The notes: generated by a model not told the origin, from the sequence alone. A stretch of DNA of 16,556 bases from an uncultured Lachnospiraceae bacterium (GCA_947594085.1 CANQEB010000023.1:1-16556); one strand, 5' to 3'; positions 1 to 8,552 are shown, counted from the stretch's first letter. Numbers and translations: made by a program.

Positions 1-223
1 CATTGAAAGTGTACTGGCTCTTTCCGATGTACTTTATGATGGAAGCTGTGACCCCGGTCTCTTCCCGCACCTCGCGGGCAGCCGTATCTTTATATTCTTC
101 GCCCTCTTCCACGGTTCCCTTGGGAAGAACCCAGCCCTCGTACTTGTTCTTATAGCTTTTGTACAAAACAAGTATCTTTCCTCTGAATATCACCACACCG
201 CCACAGCTTGTTGCCTCGATCAT
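1..223 (-). CDS. Nudix hydrolase, N-terminal part (runs off the left edge)
   Basis: The first 74 codons of a Nudix-family pyrophosphohydrolase are present; the rest lies beyond position 1. The Nudix box is complete in the translation: G, five residues, E, seven residues, then REVREETG followed by V, matching GX5EX7REUXEEXGU. The acidic residues of this box bind the metal that helps cleave nucleoside-diphosphate-linked substrates; the substrate cannot be told from the box. Earlier residues (CGGVVIFRGKILVLYKSYKN) form the usual first strands of the fold. The start at 221-223 is set by an AGGAGG site seven bases upstream. A good sigma-A-type promoter lies at 267-295, so the gene can be transcribed independently of the PBP gene upstream of it. 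Confidence 0.9.
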   Translation of the reverse strand, partial: MIEATSCGGVVIFRGKILVLYKSYKNKYEGWVLPKGTVEEGEEYKDTAAREVREETGVTASIIKYIGKSQYTFN

Positions 224-266
224 TGCAATCCCTCCTGTCTGCGTTGTGCCACAAATGACTGCAAAC

Positions 267-295
267 AGTATAACTCTTTTTTGAAAATCGTGCAA
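267..295 (-). promoter_or_regulatory. Sigma-A promoter for the Nudix gene
   Basis: Read on the minus strand: TTGCAC at 290-295, a 17-base spacer, TATACT at 267-272. The start of transcription would fall near 260, giving a leader of about 35-40 bases that includes the AGGAGG site at 231-236. Seen by eye only. Confidence 0.7.
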
Positions 296-338
296 CCTGA
301 AATCGCCATGCCGTTTGATAATCATGGAAACCGTCTGC

Positions 339-2015
339 TCAATTGCCGTAAATGCTGTAATATGCCTGGAAAACCTGCGACGCGATCGGCACCGCCGTCT
401 GGCTTCCTGTCCCTCCGTTTTCGGCAATCACCGCAACGACTAGATCCGGATCCGCCACATCTGAGAATCCGACGAACCACGAATGCGTGCCTTCCTGTCC
501 TCCACTTATATATTCTGCCGATCCGGTTTTGCCCGCCGCGGTAAAATTATACCACCCAAGCTCTGTCGCCGTCCCGTTCAGCACGGTTTCCTGCATATAC
601 TCCTTGAGAATACGTGCTTCCTCTTCCGTCATCAACCGCTTGTATCTGGATGGTTTTGTCGTTGACACCAGATCCCCCTCCCATGTCTGAACACGGTCAA
701 TACAGTATGGCTTCATGAGAATTCCGCCATTTGCAACCGTAGCCGCAATCATAGCCATATGCAGCGGTGTCATCAGCGTCTCTCCCTGACCGATCGCCGT
801 AGTCATCTGCTCCCCGTAGGAAGCGTCCCGGTTCAGATTGAACTGAGATGTACTATGCTGCAGCGTCACGGGAAGAGAACGATTAAACAAAAACTCCTCG
901 CATACTGAAATGAAATCTTCATTGTCAAGATCCATCCCGATCTTCGCGAACGCCGTATTACAGGAATGGGAGAATGCGCCCTTCAGGTCTTCCTGCCCAT
1001 GCACCGTGTTGTTGTAGCAATTGATCGTGACATCGTTCACTGTGATCTGCGAGATGCAGTCATACTGGAAGTTCTGGAATTCTCCCGGCTTCTGGCGCAT
1101 ATATGCAAGCGTCGTCAGAATCTTGAACGTGGAACCCGGCGGGTACAAGCCCTGAGTCGCACGGTTCAAAAGGACGCTGCTCGTGTTGTCCGTCACCAGG
1201 CTCTCCCACACCTCGCCGATCGTATTCGGATCAAAGTCCGGCTTCGATACCATCGCAAGAATTTTCCCCGTATCCGGCTCCAGCGCAACGACTGCCCCAT
1301 TGTAGGAGCCGAGCGCATCGTACGCCACACTCTGAAGATTCGCATTCAGTGTCACCACGACCGAATCGCCCCGTGTCTTCGTGTCCCCCTCATCCTCCTG
1401 TCTGGAGAGTGCCGAGACATGGGAGGAAAGCAGCTCCTTGTTGCAGGCTGCTTCCAGACCAGACTGCCCGTTTGTCGCATATCCGATGATATGAGCAAAC
1501 TTGTTCGCGAACGGATATACCCGGACCTCCTCGCCATCATCGAGTACGTCTGTCTGCGCAAGCACACTTCCGTCCGCGGAGAGGATTGTGCCGCGGATGT
1601 ATTTGTCCATATTCGCGATATCCTTCGTGTTGTAGACGCTGGAGTTCAGATCCTTTACCTTCCATATATTGAGATAGACGAGATATCCGATCATGATAAG
1701 GAAAAGGAACACAAAGGTGTACGTCACGATCCCTAGCTCCGTGTTCCGCCCACCGCTTTGAACAGGCTCAGGCTCCTGTTCAAAGCGCACTTCCTTCACC
1801 CGCACCGGTATCTTATTTTCTGCGCGTCTTCTCGTCGTATCTCTCTTCCTGGTACGGTCTTTCCCGGTAGTCCGGTCCGTCATCCGCGTAGTATTCGTAC
1901 CGCGGCCCGAAGTACCCGTCTGGGTCGTAGAATCCGTTTCCCGGTTCGTCCCATCCATTGCGGCCTTCGCTGCCGTAGCCCGTCTCCCGCGCTTCGGCGT
2001 ATCTGTCGTCCTCAT
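339..2015 (-). CDS. Class B penicillin-binding protein (transpeptidase), SEDS partner
   Basis: A peptidoglycan transpeptidase that crosslinks the glycan strands made by its SEDS partner, anchored by one membrane segment (about residues 97-116 of 558) with the catalytic domain outside. The three active-site motifs are intact: STFK at 295-298 (Ser nucleophile), SCN at 351-353 and KTG at 496-498. Between anchor and transpeptidase lies a short dimer-type domain starting with RGTILSADG, as in the compact PbpA proteins paired with RodA in actinobacteria. Start choice: ATG at 2013-2015 has an ideal AGGAGG six bases upstream, but this places the first 68 codons inside the SEDS gene. GTG codons at 1803-1805, 1797-1799 and 1788-1790 would avoid most or all overlap but have poor ribosome binding sites. 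The basic, Thr/Arg-rich N-tail is therefore likely but unproven; identity of the family is certain. Confidence 0.93.
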   Translation of the reverse strand: MRTTDTPKRGRRATAAKAAMDGTNRETDSTTQTGTSGRGTNTTRMTDRTTGKDRTRKRDTTRRRAENKIPVRVKEVRFEQEPEPVQSGGRNTELGIVTYTFVFLFLIMIGYLVYLNIWKVKDLNSSVYNTKDIANMDKYIRGTILSADGSVLAQTDVLDDGEEVRVYPFANKFAHIIGYATNGQSGLEAACNKELLSSHVSALSRQEDEGDTKTRGDSVVVTLNANLQSVAYDALGSYNGAVVALEPDTGKILAMVSKPDFDPNTIGEVWESLVTDNTSSVLLNRATQGLYPPGSTFKILTTLAYMRQKPGEFQNFQYDCISQITVNDVTINCYNNTVHGQEDLKGAFSHSCNTAFAKIGMDLDNEDFISVCEEFLFNRSLPVTLQHSTSQFNLNRDASYGEQMTTAIGQGETLMTPLHMAMIAATVANGGILMKPYCIDRVQTWEGDLVSTTKPSRYKRLMTEEEARILKEYMQETVLNGTATELGWYNFTAAGKTGSAEYISGGQEGTHSWFVGFSDVADPDLVVAVIAENGGTGSQTAVPIASQVFQAYYSIYGN

Positions 2016-3399
2016 AATAACCCTCCTGCACTCCGGTGTAATTTGCCTCTCCGTGATACGGAGACCACGCTTCCTGAATTCTCTTCTCTGCTTTGCTTTC
2101 CTCGTCACGCTGGAGCATGTACAGACCCTGTACGATCGCAAACATAATCAGCGTACTCAGCATCGAGCTGCCGCCATAGCTGACCAGCGGCAGGGTCACG
2201 CCCGTAAGCGGAATCAACTTGGTCGCGCCGCCTACCGTCAAAAACGTCTGTACCGCGTAGGTCGTCCCAAGTCCAACCGCCACCAGCCGGTAATAGCGGT
2301 TGGTAAGCTGCATCGCAATATTGGCAAACATGATGAAGCAGCTCATACATACCAGAATCAGGCAGATGCCAAAAACGCAGCCGAGCTCTTCACAGATCGC
2401 AGAAAACATCATATCCTGTGCCGCCAGAGGAATCGCTCCCGGAGAGCCCTGGCACAATCCGGTACCAAACCAGCCTCCGGCGCTGATTGCAAACAGCGAT
2501 TGGCCGATCTGATATCCGTCTCCCTGGTAGTCCTTAAACGGATTCTTCCATGCCTCCACACGCACTCTCACATGTCCAAACAGAAAATACGCGCCTACGG
2601 CAGCCACCGAACCTGACAACACACCAGCCAGCACATAGAATGGATTCCTCGTTGCCACAAACAGCATCACAAGGTAAGTGACAAAGAAGATCAGCGCACT
2701 CCCCAGATCCTTCGAGATCACCAGAATCAATACATGGACAGCCGCAAGCCCTGTGGCGATCACGATACGTCGGAAATCCCGCGCGTGTGTGAGCAAGCCC
2801 GCAATCGCAAAGACAAAGATGATTTTGACAAATTCAGACGGTTGGACGGAAATCCCGCCCACTTCGAAAGAGATCTTTGCGCCATATGTCACACGAGCCG
2901 CAATCGCGACAAGTCCCAGCATACCGATGCCAAGCAACGTATACGCCCAATACATCCTTGTGATAAAGCGCAGCTTTCGTATGATCACTGGAATCAGCAA
3001 CGCCACAATCGACGAGAGCACGGCAATCTTGAACTGCTTGACACTCTGTTCGTAGGATAACCGTGTGACCATAATGAAGCCGATGCATGTCAGCATACAC
3101 ATATTGTTGATCAAGAGGCGCGATGCCTTGCGATACAGATTGCCGAACAGGACAAGAACCGCCGCAAGATACAGTACCTGGGCCCCGTAGAACAGCAGAA
3201 TTGTCGTCTCAGACAGCTCAAGGTACAATACCATAAACGCAACAAAATGCATAAAAAACATCAGCATATTTTGGCGCAAAAACAGATAGCCTTTCGCCTC
3301 TTCATCCTTCAGGCGAAATACCGTAAAGCACTGCAGCGTATAAAGTGCCATCAGCAGCAGGATCAGATATTTGGAAATCTGAATAATCAAATTTATCAT
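1813..3399 (-). CDS. SEDS family peptidoglycan glycosyltransferase (FtsW/RodA/SpoVE)
   Basis: A polytopic membrane enzyme that polymerises lipid II into glycan strands together with a class B PBP, which follows immediately. Family marks: QPSEFVKI at 186-193, DLGSALI at 231-237, the extracellular-loop motif AAQDMMFSAICEELG with the expected catalytic Asp at 329, and the closing SYGGS at 407-411. I count 12-13 hydrophobic segments instead of the usual ten; the extra two or three precede QPSE, recalling the long RodA of actinobacterial rodA-pbpA pairs. After the last segment (about 430) comes a ~100-residue cytoplasmic tail rich in Tyr, Asp, Glu and Gly, which is not part of the family core. The gene starts four bases after the U32 stop, so the two are co-transcribed. 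Whether it serves division, elongation or sporulation cannot be decided from sequence; zapA upstream favours division. Confidence 0.95.
   Translation of the reverse strand: MINLIIQISKYLILLLMALYTLQCFTVFRLKDEEAKGYLFLRQNMLMFFMHFVAFMVLYLELSETTILLFYGAQVLYLAAVLVLFGNLYRKASRLLINNMCMLTCIGFIMVTRLSYEQSVKQFKIAVLSSIVALLIPVIIRKLRFITRMYWAYTLLGIGMLGLVAIAARVTYGAKISFEVGGISVQPSEFVKIIFVFAIAGLLTHARDFRRIVIATGLAAVHVLILVISKDLGSALIFFVTYLVMLFVATRNPFYVLAGVLSGSVAAVGAYFLFGHVRVRVEAWKNPFKDYQGDGYQIGQSLFAISAGGWFGTGLCQGSPGAIPLAAQDMMFSAICEELGCVFGICLILVCMSCFIMFANIAMQLTNRYYRLVAVGLGTTYAVQTFLTVGGATKLIPLTGVTLPLVSYGGSSMLSTLIMFAIVQGLYMLQRDEESKAEKRIQEAWSPYHGEANYTGVQEGYYEDDRYAEARETGYGSEGRNGWDEPGNGFYDPDGYFGPRYEYYADDGPDYRERPYQEERYDEKTRRK
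2022..2027 (-). promoter_or_regulatory. Ribosome binding site deciding the PBP start
   Basis: AGGAGG on the minus strand, six bases before ATG 2013-2015, inside the SEDS coding sequence (codons for Gln-Glu-Gly). It is the best ribosome binding site in the PBP frame and the main reason for the long-overlap start. It could be a coincidence of SEDS codon use. Confidence 0.55.
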
Positions 3400-3403
3400 A
3401 ATC

Positions 3404-5842
3404 CTATTCCACTCCCCTTCTGAAGTGTCCTCTCGTCCCGTTCACGGTAAAATCTCCCTTCGGCTCGTCACCGCGCAATGTGCAAACGCACGCCTCTATC
3501 ACATCTGCCGCCTCCTCCTTCGTCTCAATCGTAAAAGAAAGGCGGACATAAGCCGGCGCAAGCCGCACAAGCTCAGGCTGACAGCCACACAGCATCAGCG
3601 GCACACTGTTGTATATGGTATTGCAACAGAATAAGCAACGATTTAAGACCGGAAACCTGGCATTCTTTCGGTCCGTAAGGTAAATAACGCTCGGAGTCCC
3701 CGTGCATCTGTCTGTATTTTTCACCACGCACTGCGCTGACTGCATCAGCGCCTGATAACCGTATACGTTCAGTTCCGCGTGAGTTTGGTTCAAGTCAAGT
3801 AACTCCCGAGCATTCAGCTCGGCCGGGAGCGTAAAGCGTCCCACACCTTGTCCCCGCAGAAAATCAGCTGCACAGCGGTTGTATGCGTATAAATTGTCAT
3901 CCGCAGCCAGGACAGACGAAAGCTTGTTTTCCCTGATATAGTCCTGAAAAAATGCAAGCTCATCAATCGTGTGAAGAAGGTAGCCGTCCATCTTTCGCAT
4001 CACCGTCTGCATCGTATGTCCTGACAGAAATGCCCGTTCCCGGCTGCGCAACACGCTGGGACAGCTCAAAAAGCAACGCCATCCCCTGCGCTTTACACGC
4101 TCCACAATCTGAATTGCCTTTGCCTCTTGATCCTGCAACATTCCAAATATTAGACTGTCCAGATAAATCGTGTCTATCCCAGGTTCCCTGCACTCCAGCA
4201 CCGCTTCAAGCTGCGCTTCTGTCGTCACCAGGATATTTATCTGAAAGGCGGTAGCTTTTCGCGGTTGGTCGTCAAACGACTGATCGTCGGCACTTGAAAT
4301 AATTCTCTCTCCGATGACGTTTTCCCTTTTCCCGGATGCATTCTCCAGCACAACAGCCGACCTCCTTCTGTCTGCCAAAAGCTTTTCCTTCAACAGGGAA
4401 AGTCCCGTGCGCCGCAGTTCATTTAATTTTGCAACCGGAAGGAACAATCCATCCGCAAGCGATATATCCAACCGATCAAACACAAAAGGTGTATTGCCTG
4501 TCTTCAGCATCTGCCGTCGCACAGAGTTCACATCAGCCGACTGCTTTAGCGCCGGCTCTGCAATCTCGAGCGAACATTCGACAAAAACGTCTCTGCACCT
4601 AAGCCGAAGAACAGCCGGAGCTTCCGCTGATACAAGAAGCTCTCCGCTTATCCTTTCCCGCAATTCAGCGGCCAGATATTGGTTTTTCAGCTCTTCCAGA
4701 AGCCGCGCGTTTTTTGTTCGGTAGAGCAGGCCATCCTTCGGACGCCAATCTTTTGGCAACGGAAGGCGTACTGCTTCCCCTTTTTCCACATCCTCGCCAA
4801 GCGTAATCTCTCTGCCAGGCGCAAGCTCTATCATATCGCCTTTTCCGAGCGGTTCAATCGCCGTGTATTTTGGCTTTCCGCTCTTTCCTGCGCTGACCTT
4901 GAGCACGGCAGTCCCCATGTGATTTGGGCGATGCGTTGACATCATTTCTTTTCCATTGTGAGTATAATAATATCCTCCAGAAAAACCGCCACGATTGTAC
5001 AAGTCGAGCAGAACCTTGCGGTCCGCATCCTCAACGCGGTAATTCTTTTTTCCTACATCCTGATATAAATCGAGATACTTCCTGTAAATACTCACAACTC
5101 CAGCCGTATATTCCGGCCGCTTCATCCTTCCCTCAATCTTAAGGGAAGAGACACCCGCTTCCAGAATATCCGGCAAACGATCCAGCGTACACATATCTTT
5201 CATGGAAAGAAGGCACGCTGCCGGCCCCGGATTTCCCTGAACACGGTACGGTAATCTGCAGGGCTGTGCACAGCGACCCCGATTGCCGCTTCTGCCGCCA
5301 AGAAGACTGCTAAACAGACACTGTCCGGAGTAAGAATAACACATTGCGCCGTGAACAAACGCCTCAATTTCTATACCTGTATCCTCTGCGATCGTGTGAA
5401 TTTCTTCCAGGGACAGCTCTCTTGCCACCACGACACGTGAAACTCCCTGCTCCTTCAACAGCCGGGCTCCCTCCGGGCCCGTGACCGTCATCTGTGTACT
5501 CGCATGCACCGGCAAACCAGGGAAATGCTCCTGTACAAAGCGCATCACACCGAAATCCTGCACGATCACTCCGTCGATGCCATTCTCATAGTACGGCAGA
5601 AGATATGGATAGAGCATGGTCGCTAACTCATGCTCCTTCAGCAGAGTATTGACTGTGAGGTACAGCTTTCTGTCATGGATGTGGCAGTACTCCAGCCCGC
5701 CAAGCAGCTGCTCTTCCTCCGGGTTGTCCGCATATGCCCGCGCCCCGAACATTTTACCGCCTACATACACGGCATCTGCGCCGGCATTCACTGCGGCAAT
5801 TATGCTTTCATATGAGCCGGCCGGTGCAAGCAGTTCCCACAT
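3404..5842 (-). CDS. U32 family protein (peptidase U32 / RlhA-UbiU-TrhP superfamily), large form
   Basis: The protein opens with MWELLAPAGSYESIIAAVNA, the typical U32 TIM-barrel start. The family signature occurs at 160-175 (ESxFVHGxMCYSYSGQC type: E160, H164, C168, C175), followed by C191 and C195. These four Cys match in spacing the set that holds a 4Fe-4S cluster in UbiU. Characterised members hydroxylate 23S rRNA (RlhA), tRNA (TrhP) or ubiquinone precursors (UbiU/UbiV); a protease role is old and doubtful for most. At 812 residues this is the long form, with a C-terminal extension like that of RlhA and a second Cys-rich patch near 745-760. RNA hydroxylation is therefore my best guess, held at moderate confidence. 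Start: ATG 5840-5842 behind GGGAGG, four bases' spacing. It lies between zapA and the SEDS gene, a position common in clostridia. Confidence 0.92.
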   Translation of the reverse strand: MWELLAPAGSYESIIAAVNAGADAVYVGGKMFGARAYADNPEEEQLLGGLEYCHIHDRKLYLTVNTLLKEHELATMLYPYLLPYYENGIDGVIVQDFGVMRFVQEHFPGLPVHASTQMTVTGPEGARLLKEQGVSRVVVARELSLEEIHTIAEDTGIEIEAFVHGAMCYSYSGQCLFSSLLGGRSGNRGRCAQPCRLPYRVQGNPGPAACLLSMKDMCTLDRLPDILEAGVSSLKIEGRMKRPEYTAGVVSIYRKYLDLYQDVGKKNYRVEDADRKVLLDLYNRGGFSGGYYYTHNGKEMMSTHRPNHMGTAVLKVSAGKSGKPKYTAIEPLGKGDMIELAPGREITLGEDVEKGEAVRLPLPKDWRPKDGLLYRTKNARLLEELKNQYLAAELRERISGELLVSAEAPAVLRLRCRDVFVECSLEIAEPALKQSADVNSVRRQMLKTGNTPFVFDRLDISLADGLFLPVAKLNELRRTGLSLLKEKLLADRRRSAVVLENASGKRENVIGERIISSADDQSFDDQPRKATAFQINILVTTEAQLEAVLECREPGIDTIYLDSLIFGMLQDQEAKAIQIVERVKRRGWRCFLSCPSVLRSRERAFLSGHTMQTVMRKMDGYLLHTIDELAFFQDYIRENKLSSVLAADDNLYAYNRCAADFLRGQGVGRFTLPAELNARELLDLNQTHAELNVYGYQALMQSAQCVVKNTDRCTGTPSVIYLTDRKNARFPVLNRCLFCCNTIYNSVPLMLCGCQPELVRLAPAYVRLSFTIETKEEAADVIEACVCTLRGDEPKGDFTVNGTRGHFRRGVE

Positions 5843-5858
5843 AATACCTCCCTGATAC

Positions 5859-5887
5859 TATATACTCTGAGCATAATATCCTCTCAA
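5859..5887 (-). promoter_or_regulatory. Possible promoter for the U32-SEDS-PBP genes
   Basis: TTGAGA at 5882-5887, a 17-base spacer and TATATA at 5859-5864 on the minus strand. The leader would be only about a dozen bases, just enough for the GGGAGG site. It follows the hairpin after zapA, so it could allow U32-SEDS-PBP expression apart from zapA. Confidence 0.4.
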
Positions 5888-5908
5888 TGATGCTCTATAA
5901 ACCATGCA

Positions 5909-5939
5909 GAGCGAGAAAAATATATCATTTTCCTCGCTC
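5909..5939 (-). terminator. Hairpin after zapA without a U-tract (weak terminator or processing site)
   Basis: A 12-bp stem (arms 5928-5939 and 5909-5920, one G-U pair) with a seven-base loop, starting nine bases after the zapA stop. No run of U follows the stem on the minus strand, so it is more likely an attenuating or transcript-stabilising hairpin than a full terminator. Confidence 0.45.
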
Positions 5940-5947
5940 GCGGGTAA

Positions 5948-6361
5948 TCACTGTCTCTGTTTCTGATTTTGAAGCTTTGTCTCCATCTGAATATTTTCCT
6001 TCTGGAGCTGCGCGTTCTTCTCTTCCAGTGCGGCAGCATCCTTTCCGGCATTTTCAAGCTTGATCTGTGCCGTGATCAGCTCATGTTTCAAATCGTAAAT
6101 CTCTTTATCCTTCTGAGTAAGCTCCTGCTCCAGCTCTTCTACCCTTTTTTTCATTTTAAAATAGTCATCGGCAACATTCAGGTCGAGGAGAATCCCCTTC
6201 AGCTCCGGGGACATCCTCTGATATCCCTCGAGATTTCTGCACTCTGAAATCCGTCCATTCAGGTACGTGGCGACACGCTGCAGATACTCCTCGCTCTCAT
6301 AGCCGCTCAGCGTATATATTTTCCCCGCAATTATCACTTGTGTTTTGATCTTGGATGACAT
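5948..6361 (-). CDS. zapA: Cell division protein ZapA
   Basis: A small cytoplasmic protein that binds FtsZ and promotes bundling of its filaments at the division ring. The N-terminal ~60 residues (TQVIIAGKIYTLSGYESEEY, then YLQRVATYLN) are the ZapA globular domain; the rest is a long coiled coil of Glu/Lys/Leu heptads with a Gln-rich end. An in-frame ATG eleven codons upstream exists (6392-6394), but ATG 6359-6361 is preferred: it has AAGGAAGG six bases before it, and the upstream ATG lies in the promoter -10 region. The protein is 137 residues. It is first in the string zapA-U32-SEDS-PBP, which ties the downstream wall enzymes to cell division. Confidence 0.9.
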   Translation of the reverse strand: MSSKIKTQVIIAGKIYTLSGYESEEYLQRVATYLNGRISECRNLEGYQRMSPELKGILLDLNVADDYFKMKKRVEELEQELTQKDKEIYDLKHELITAQIKLENAGKDAAALEEKNAQLQKENIQMETKLQNQKQRQ

Positions 6362-6392
6362 GGTTAGCCTTCCTTTCATTCGTCCTAAAAAC

Positions 6393-6420
6393 ATTATAAG
6401 CGAATTTGAAAAAAATACAA
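6393..6420 (-). promoter_or_regulatory. Sigma-A promoter for zapA
   Basis: TTGTAT at 6415-6420, a 16-base T-rich spacer and a perfect TATAAT at 6393-6398 on the minus strand. Transcription would start near 6386, giving a leader of about 25 bases. The stretch between the ruvB stop and this promoter shows no convincing terminator. Confidence 0.7.
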
Positions 6421-6463
6421 CCGTTTCTTCCGGAACATGAGCAGAAATGCAGGCACATGATTT

Positions 6464-7465
6464 TTAGTCGCCATTTCGGCTTCTTCCCAAATGCTCATAC
6501 GCAAAATCTGTCACTACGCGCCCTTTCGGTGTCCGGTTCAGAAAACCGTTTTTCAGAAGATACGGTTCATAGACATCCTCGATCGTCCCGGAATCCTCTC
6601 CGATCGCCGCAGACAACGTCTCCAAACCCACCGGTCCACCTCCAAACTTGTCGATCATGAGTCCCAGGATTGCCCGGTCAATATGATCCAGTCCAAAGCG
6701 ATCCACCTCGAGTAGATCCAGGGCCTCCGATGCGACAGCGGAGGAAATCCGCCCGTCATAGCGAACCTGTGCGTAATCGCGCACTCGCTTGAGCATCCGA
6801 TTCGCAAGCCTCGGTGTCCCGCGTGAACGGCGGGCAATCTCAAGCGCACCGCGATTGTCGATCTCCACGCCCAGCACCTTAGCGGATCGAAGTACAATCG
6901 TCTGAAGCTCCTTCTCAGAGTAATATTCCAGATGGTTCACCACGCCGAACCGGTCCCGCAGCGGAGCAGAAAGCATACCCGCCCTTGTAGTTGCCCCAAT
7001 CAGCGTGAAGCGTGGAAGGTCAAGTCGGATCGAGCGGGCCGCCGCCCCCTTCCCGATCATGATATCGATCGCGAAATCTTCCATCGCCGGGTATAAGACT
7101 TCTTCTACCTGGCGATTTAATCGGTGAATCTCATCGATAAACAGGACATCACCCTCCTGGAGGTTGTTTAGGATTGCCGCCATCTCCCCTGGCTTCTCGA
7201 TCGCAGGCCCGGATGTGATTTTGATGTTTACATCCATCTCATTGGCAATGATACAGGCAAGCGTCGTCTTGCCGAGCCCTGGAGGGCCATAAAAAAGCAC
7301 ATGATCCAAGGCATCCTGTCTCTGCTTTGCCGCGTCAATAAAAATCCGCAGCGTGTCCTTTGCTTTCTCTTGCCCGATATATTCATTCAAAAGCTGTGGG
7401 CGAAGTCCTGGCTCCAGGCGGATATCTTCCTCGGTTGTATCTGTCGTTATAATTCTTTTCGCCAT
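6464..7465 (-). CDS. ruvB: Holliday junction branch migration helicase RuvB
   Basis: The hexameric AAA+ motor that, with RuvA, drives branch migration of Holliday junctions in recombination and fork repair. The translation has Walker [10 protein letters not shown] at 60-68, Walker B FIDEIH ending at 114, sensor 1 in [10 protein letters not shown], the RDRFG arginine motif, and a C-terminal winged helix ([17 protein letters not shown] to the [10 protein letters not shown] region). Length 333 is normal. Start ATG 7463-7465 has AGGAG five bases upstream. It begins 19 bases after the ruvA stop and is the last gene of the nusG-II/ruvA/ruvB unit. Confidence 0.98.
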   Translation of the reverse strand: MAKRIITTDTTEEDIRLEPGLRPQLLNEYIGQEKAKDTLRIFIDAAKQRQDALDHVLFYGPPGLGKTTLACIIANEMDVNIKITSGPAIEKPGEMAAILNNLQEGDVLFIDEIHRLNRQVEEVLYPAMEDFAIDIMIGKGAAARSIRLDLPRFTLIGATTRAGMLSAPLRDRFGVVNHLEYYSEKELQTIVLRSAKVLGVEIDNRGALEIARRSRGTPRLANRMLKRVRDYAQVRYDGRISSAVASEALDLLEVDRFGLDHIDRAILGLMIDKFGGGPVGLETLSAAIGEDSGTIEDVYEPYLLKNGFLNRTPKGRVVTDFAYEHLGRSRNGD

Positions 7466-7484
7466 AAAATCTCCTGATTTAACG

Positions 7485-8096
7485 TCACAACGACGAAATC
7501 TGTCTGAGTGCCAGCTTCAGGAGTGTCTCTGTATCCATATCTCCGGAATTCTCAACACTGCGCACCGCCTTCAAGGCATCACTGCCTGCATATCCAAGAG
7601 CAACCAAAGCCTGCACGGCTTCTGATTTCGCATCGTCAAGCTGTGCAGCGGCAGCTTCCTCGCTGTGGGTCAGCTTCTTCTCAAACGCATCCTCAAAACT
7701 TAATTTATCCTTCAATTCCAAAATAAGCTTTTGGGCCGTCTTTCCTCCAATTCCCGGTGCCTTCGATATCGCCTTGACATCGTCTGAGAGCACGGCAAAT
7801 CGAATGTCATCTGCAGTCAGGGCGGACAGAATCCCAAGCCCTGCCTTCGGTCCGACACCGCTCACCGTCAGCAGAAGCTTGTACATCTCCAGATCATCTT
7901 CATCCAAAAAGCCAAATAGCTGCATCGCGTCCTCGCGTACACTCAGATACGTATGCAGAATAATTTCCTCCCCACGTCCCGGCATGCGCGAAGCATCACG
8001 TGAACTGATAAAAGCCTGATACCCGACTCCATTCACCTCAAGAACCACGCGCGTCTGAGTAACCGCCGCGACGATTCCACGCAAGTATGCAATCAT
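7485..8096 (-). CDS. ruvA: Holliday junction binding protein RuvA
   Basis: The tetrameric subunit that binds the four-way junction and loads RuvB. Domain I (about 1-65) is the OB fold beginning MIAYLRGIV; domain II (about 70-140) carries two helix-hairpin-helix motifs, [14 protein letters not shown] and [20 protein letters not shown]; after an acidic, Ala-rich linker, domain III (about 155-203) is the small helical part that contacts RuvB. Length 203 is standard. The start at 8094-8096 has GGAGGAAG upstream. Gene order ruvA-ruvB is the usual one; no ruvC is seen, as expected for Firmicutes, which use RecU. Confidence 0.97.
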   Translation of the reverse strand: MIAYLRGIVAAVTQTRVVLEVNGVGYQAFISSRDASRMPGRGEEIILHTYLSVREDAMQLFGFLDEDDLEMYKLLLTVSGVGPKAGLGILSALTADDIRFAVLSDDVKAISKAPGIGGKTAQKLILELKDKLSFEDAFEKKLTHSEEAAAAQLDDAKSEAVQALVALGYAGSDALKAVRSVENSGDMDTETLLKLALRQISSL

Positions 8097-8145
8097 AGTC
8101 TTCCTCCAGCCGTATTCTATCTGTATAGCTTATTCCCTTCGCTCA

Positions 8146-8508
8146 TCAATACGCAATCGCGTCCAGGCCCGTCTCACCCGCCGCGTCATCCCCCATGACC
8201 TGTACGGTGACACGGTTGGGAAGGCAAGTAATCATAGCCCCTTCCGTCGAAATCTTCCCCTGGCGGATGCAAATTTGATCCGGGCAATCTGCAGATGTCA
8301 TCCGGACAGAACCGCTCTCGATGGAAATATGGTTGCCGGAACCAATGTCGATCTCCTGATCCTCGTCCAAGTCATAACTCCCGAGCAGCTTCCCATTCTG
8401 TCTCACCAGGACACATGTGCCGTCTCGTTTTCGGAGCATTCTGCCTCCAATCCATACAGCACAACAAATCAATACGATCATGCCTAAAATCACATCTGCT
8501 CTTTTCAT
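8146..8508 (-). CDS. NusG domain II-containing membrane-anchored protein
   Basis: A 120-residue protein with one N-terminal membrane segment (about residues 5-24) and the rest outside, matching the stand-alone NusG_II family (marker stretch ADCPDQICIRQGKISTEGAM, then ITCLPNRVTVQV). The function of the family is unknown; it has the fold of NusG domain II but no NGN or KOW domain, so a transcription role should not be assumed. ATG 8506-8508 has AAAGGTGAT upstream. It lies 49 bases before ruvA and probably shares its transcript. Confidence 0.85.
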   Translation of the reverse strand: MKRADVILGMIVLICCAVWIGGRMLRKRDGTCVLVRQNGKLLGSYDLDEDQEIDIGSGNHISIESGSVRMTSADCPDQICIRQGKISTEGAMITCLPNRVTVQVMGDDAAGETGLDAIAY

Positions 8509-8523
8509 ATGATCACCTTTTGC

Positions 8524-8552
8524 ATTTTAACATAAAAAAAGGACAAAATCAA
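8524..8552 (-). promoter_or_regulatory. Promoter for nusG-II/ruvA/ruvB, inside the preceding terminator
   Basis: TTGATT at 8547-8552, a 17-base spacer and TAAAAT at 8524-8529 on the minus strand. The -35 lies in the 3' arm of the terminator stem and the spacer contains its U-tract. Transcription would start near 8517, about nine bases before the start codon, so the leader is barely long enough for the ribosome binding site. Confidence 0.5.

Noticed and set aside
966..1736. A 256-codon plus-strand open frame
   Set aside because: Antisense to the PBP catalytic domain, no recognisable domain and no ribosome binding site.
6362..6463. A terminator between ruvB and zapA
   Set aside because: Only a 3-4 bp stem precedes the T-run, and the T-run is better explained as the zapA promoter spacer.
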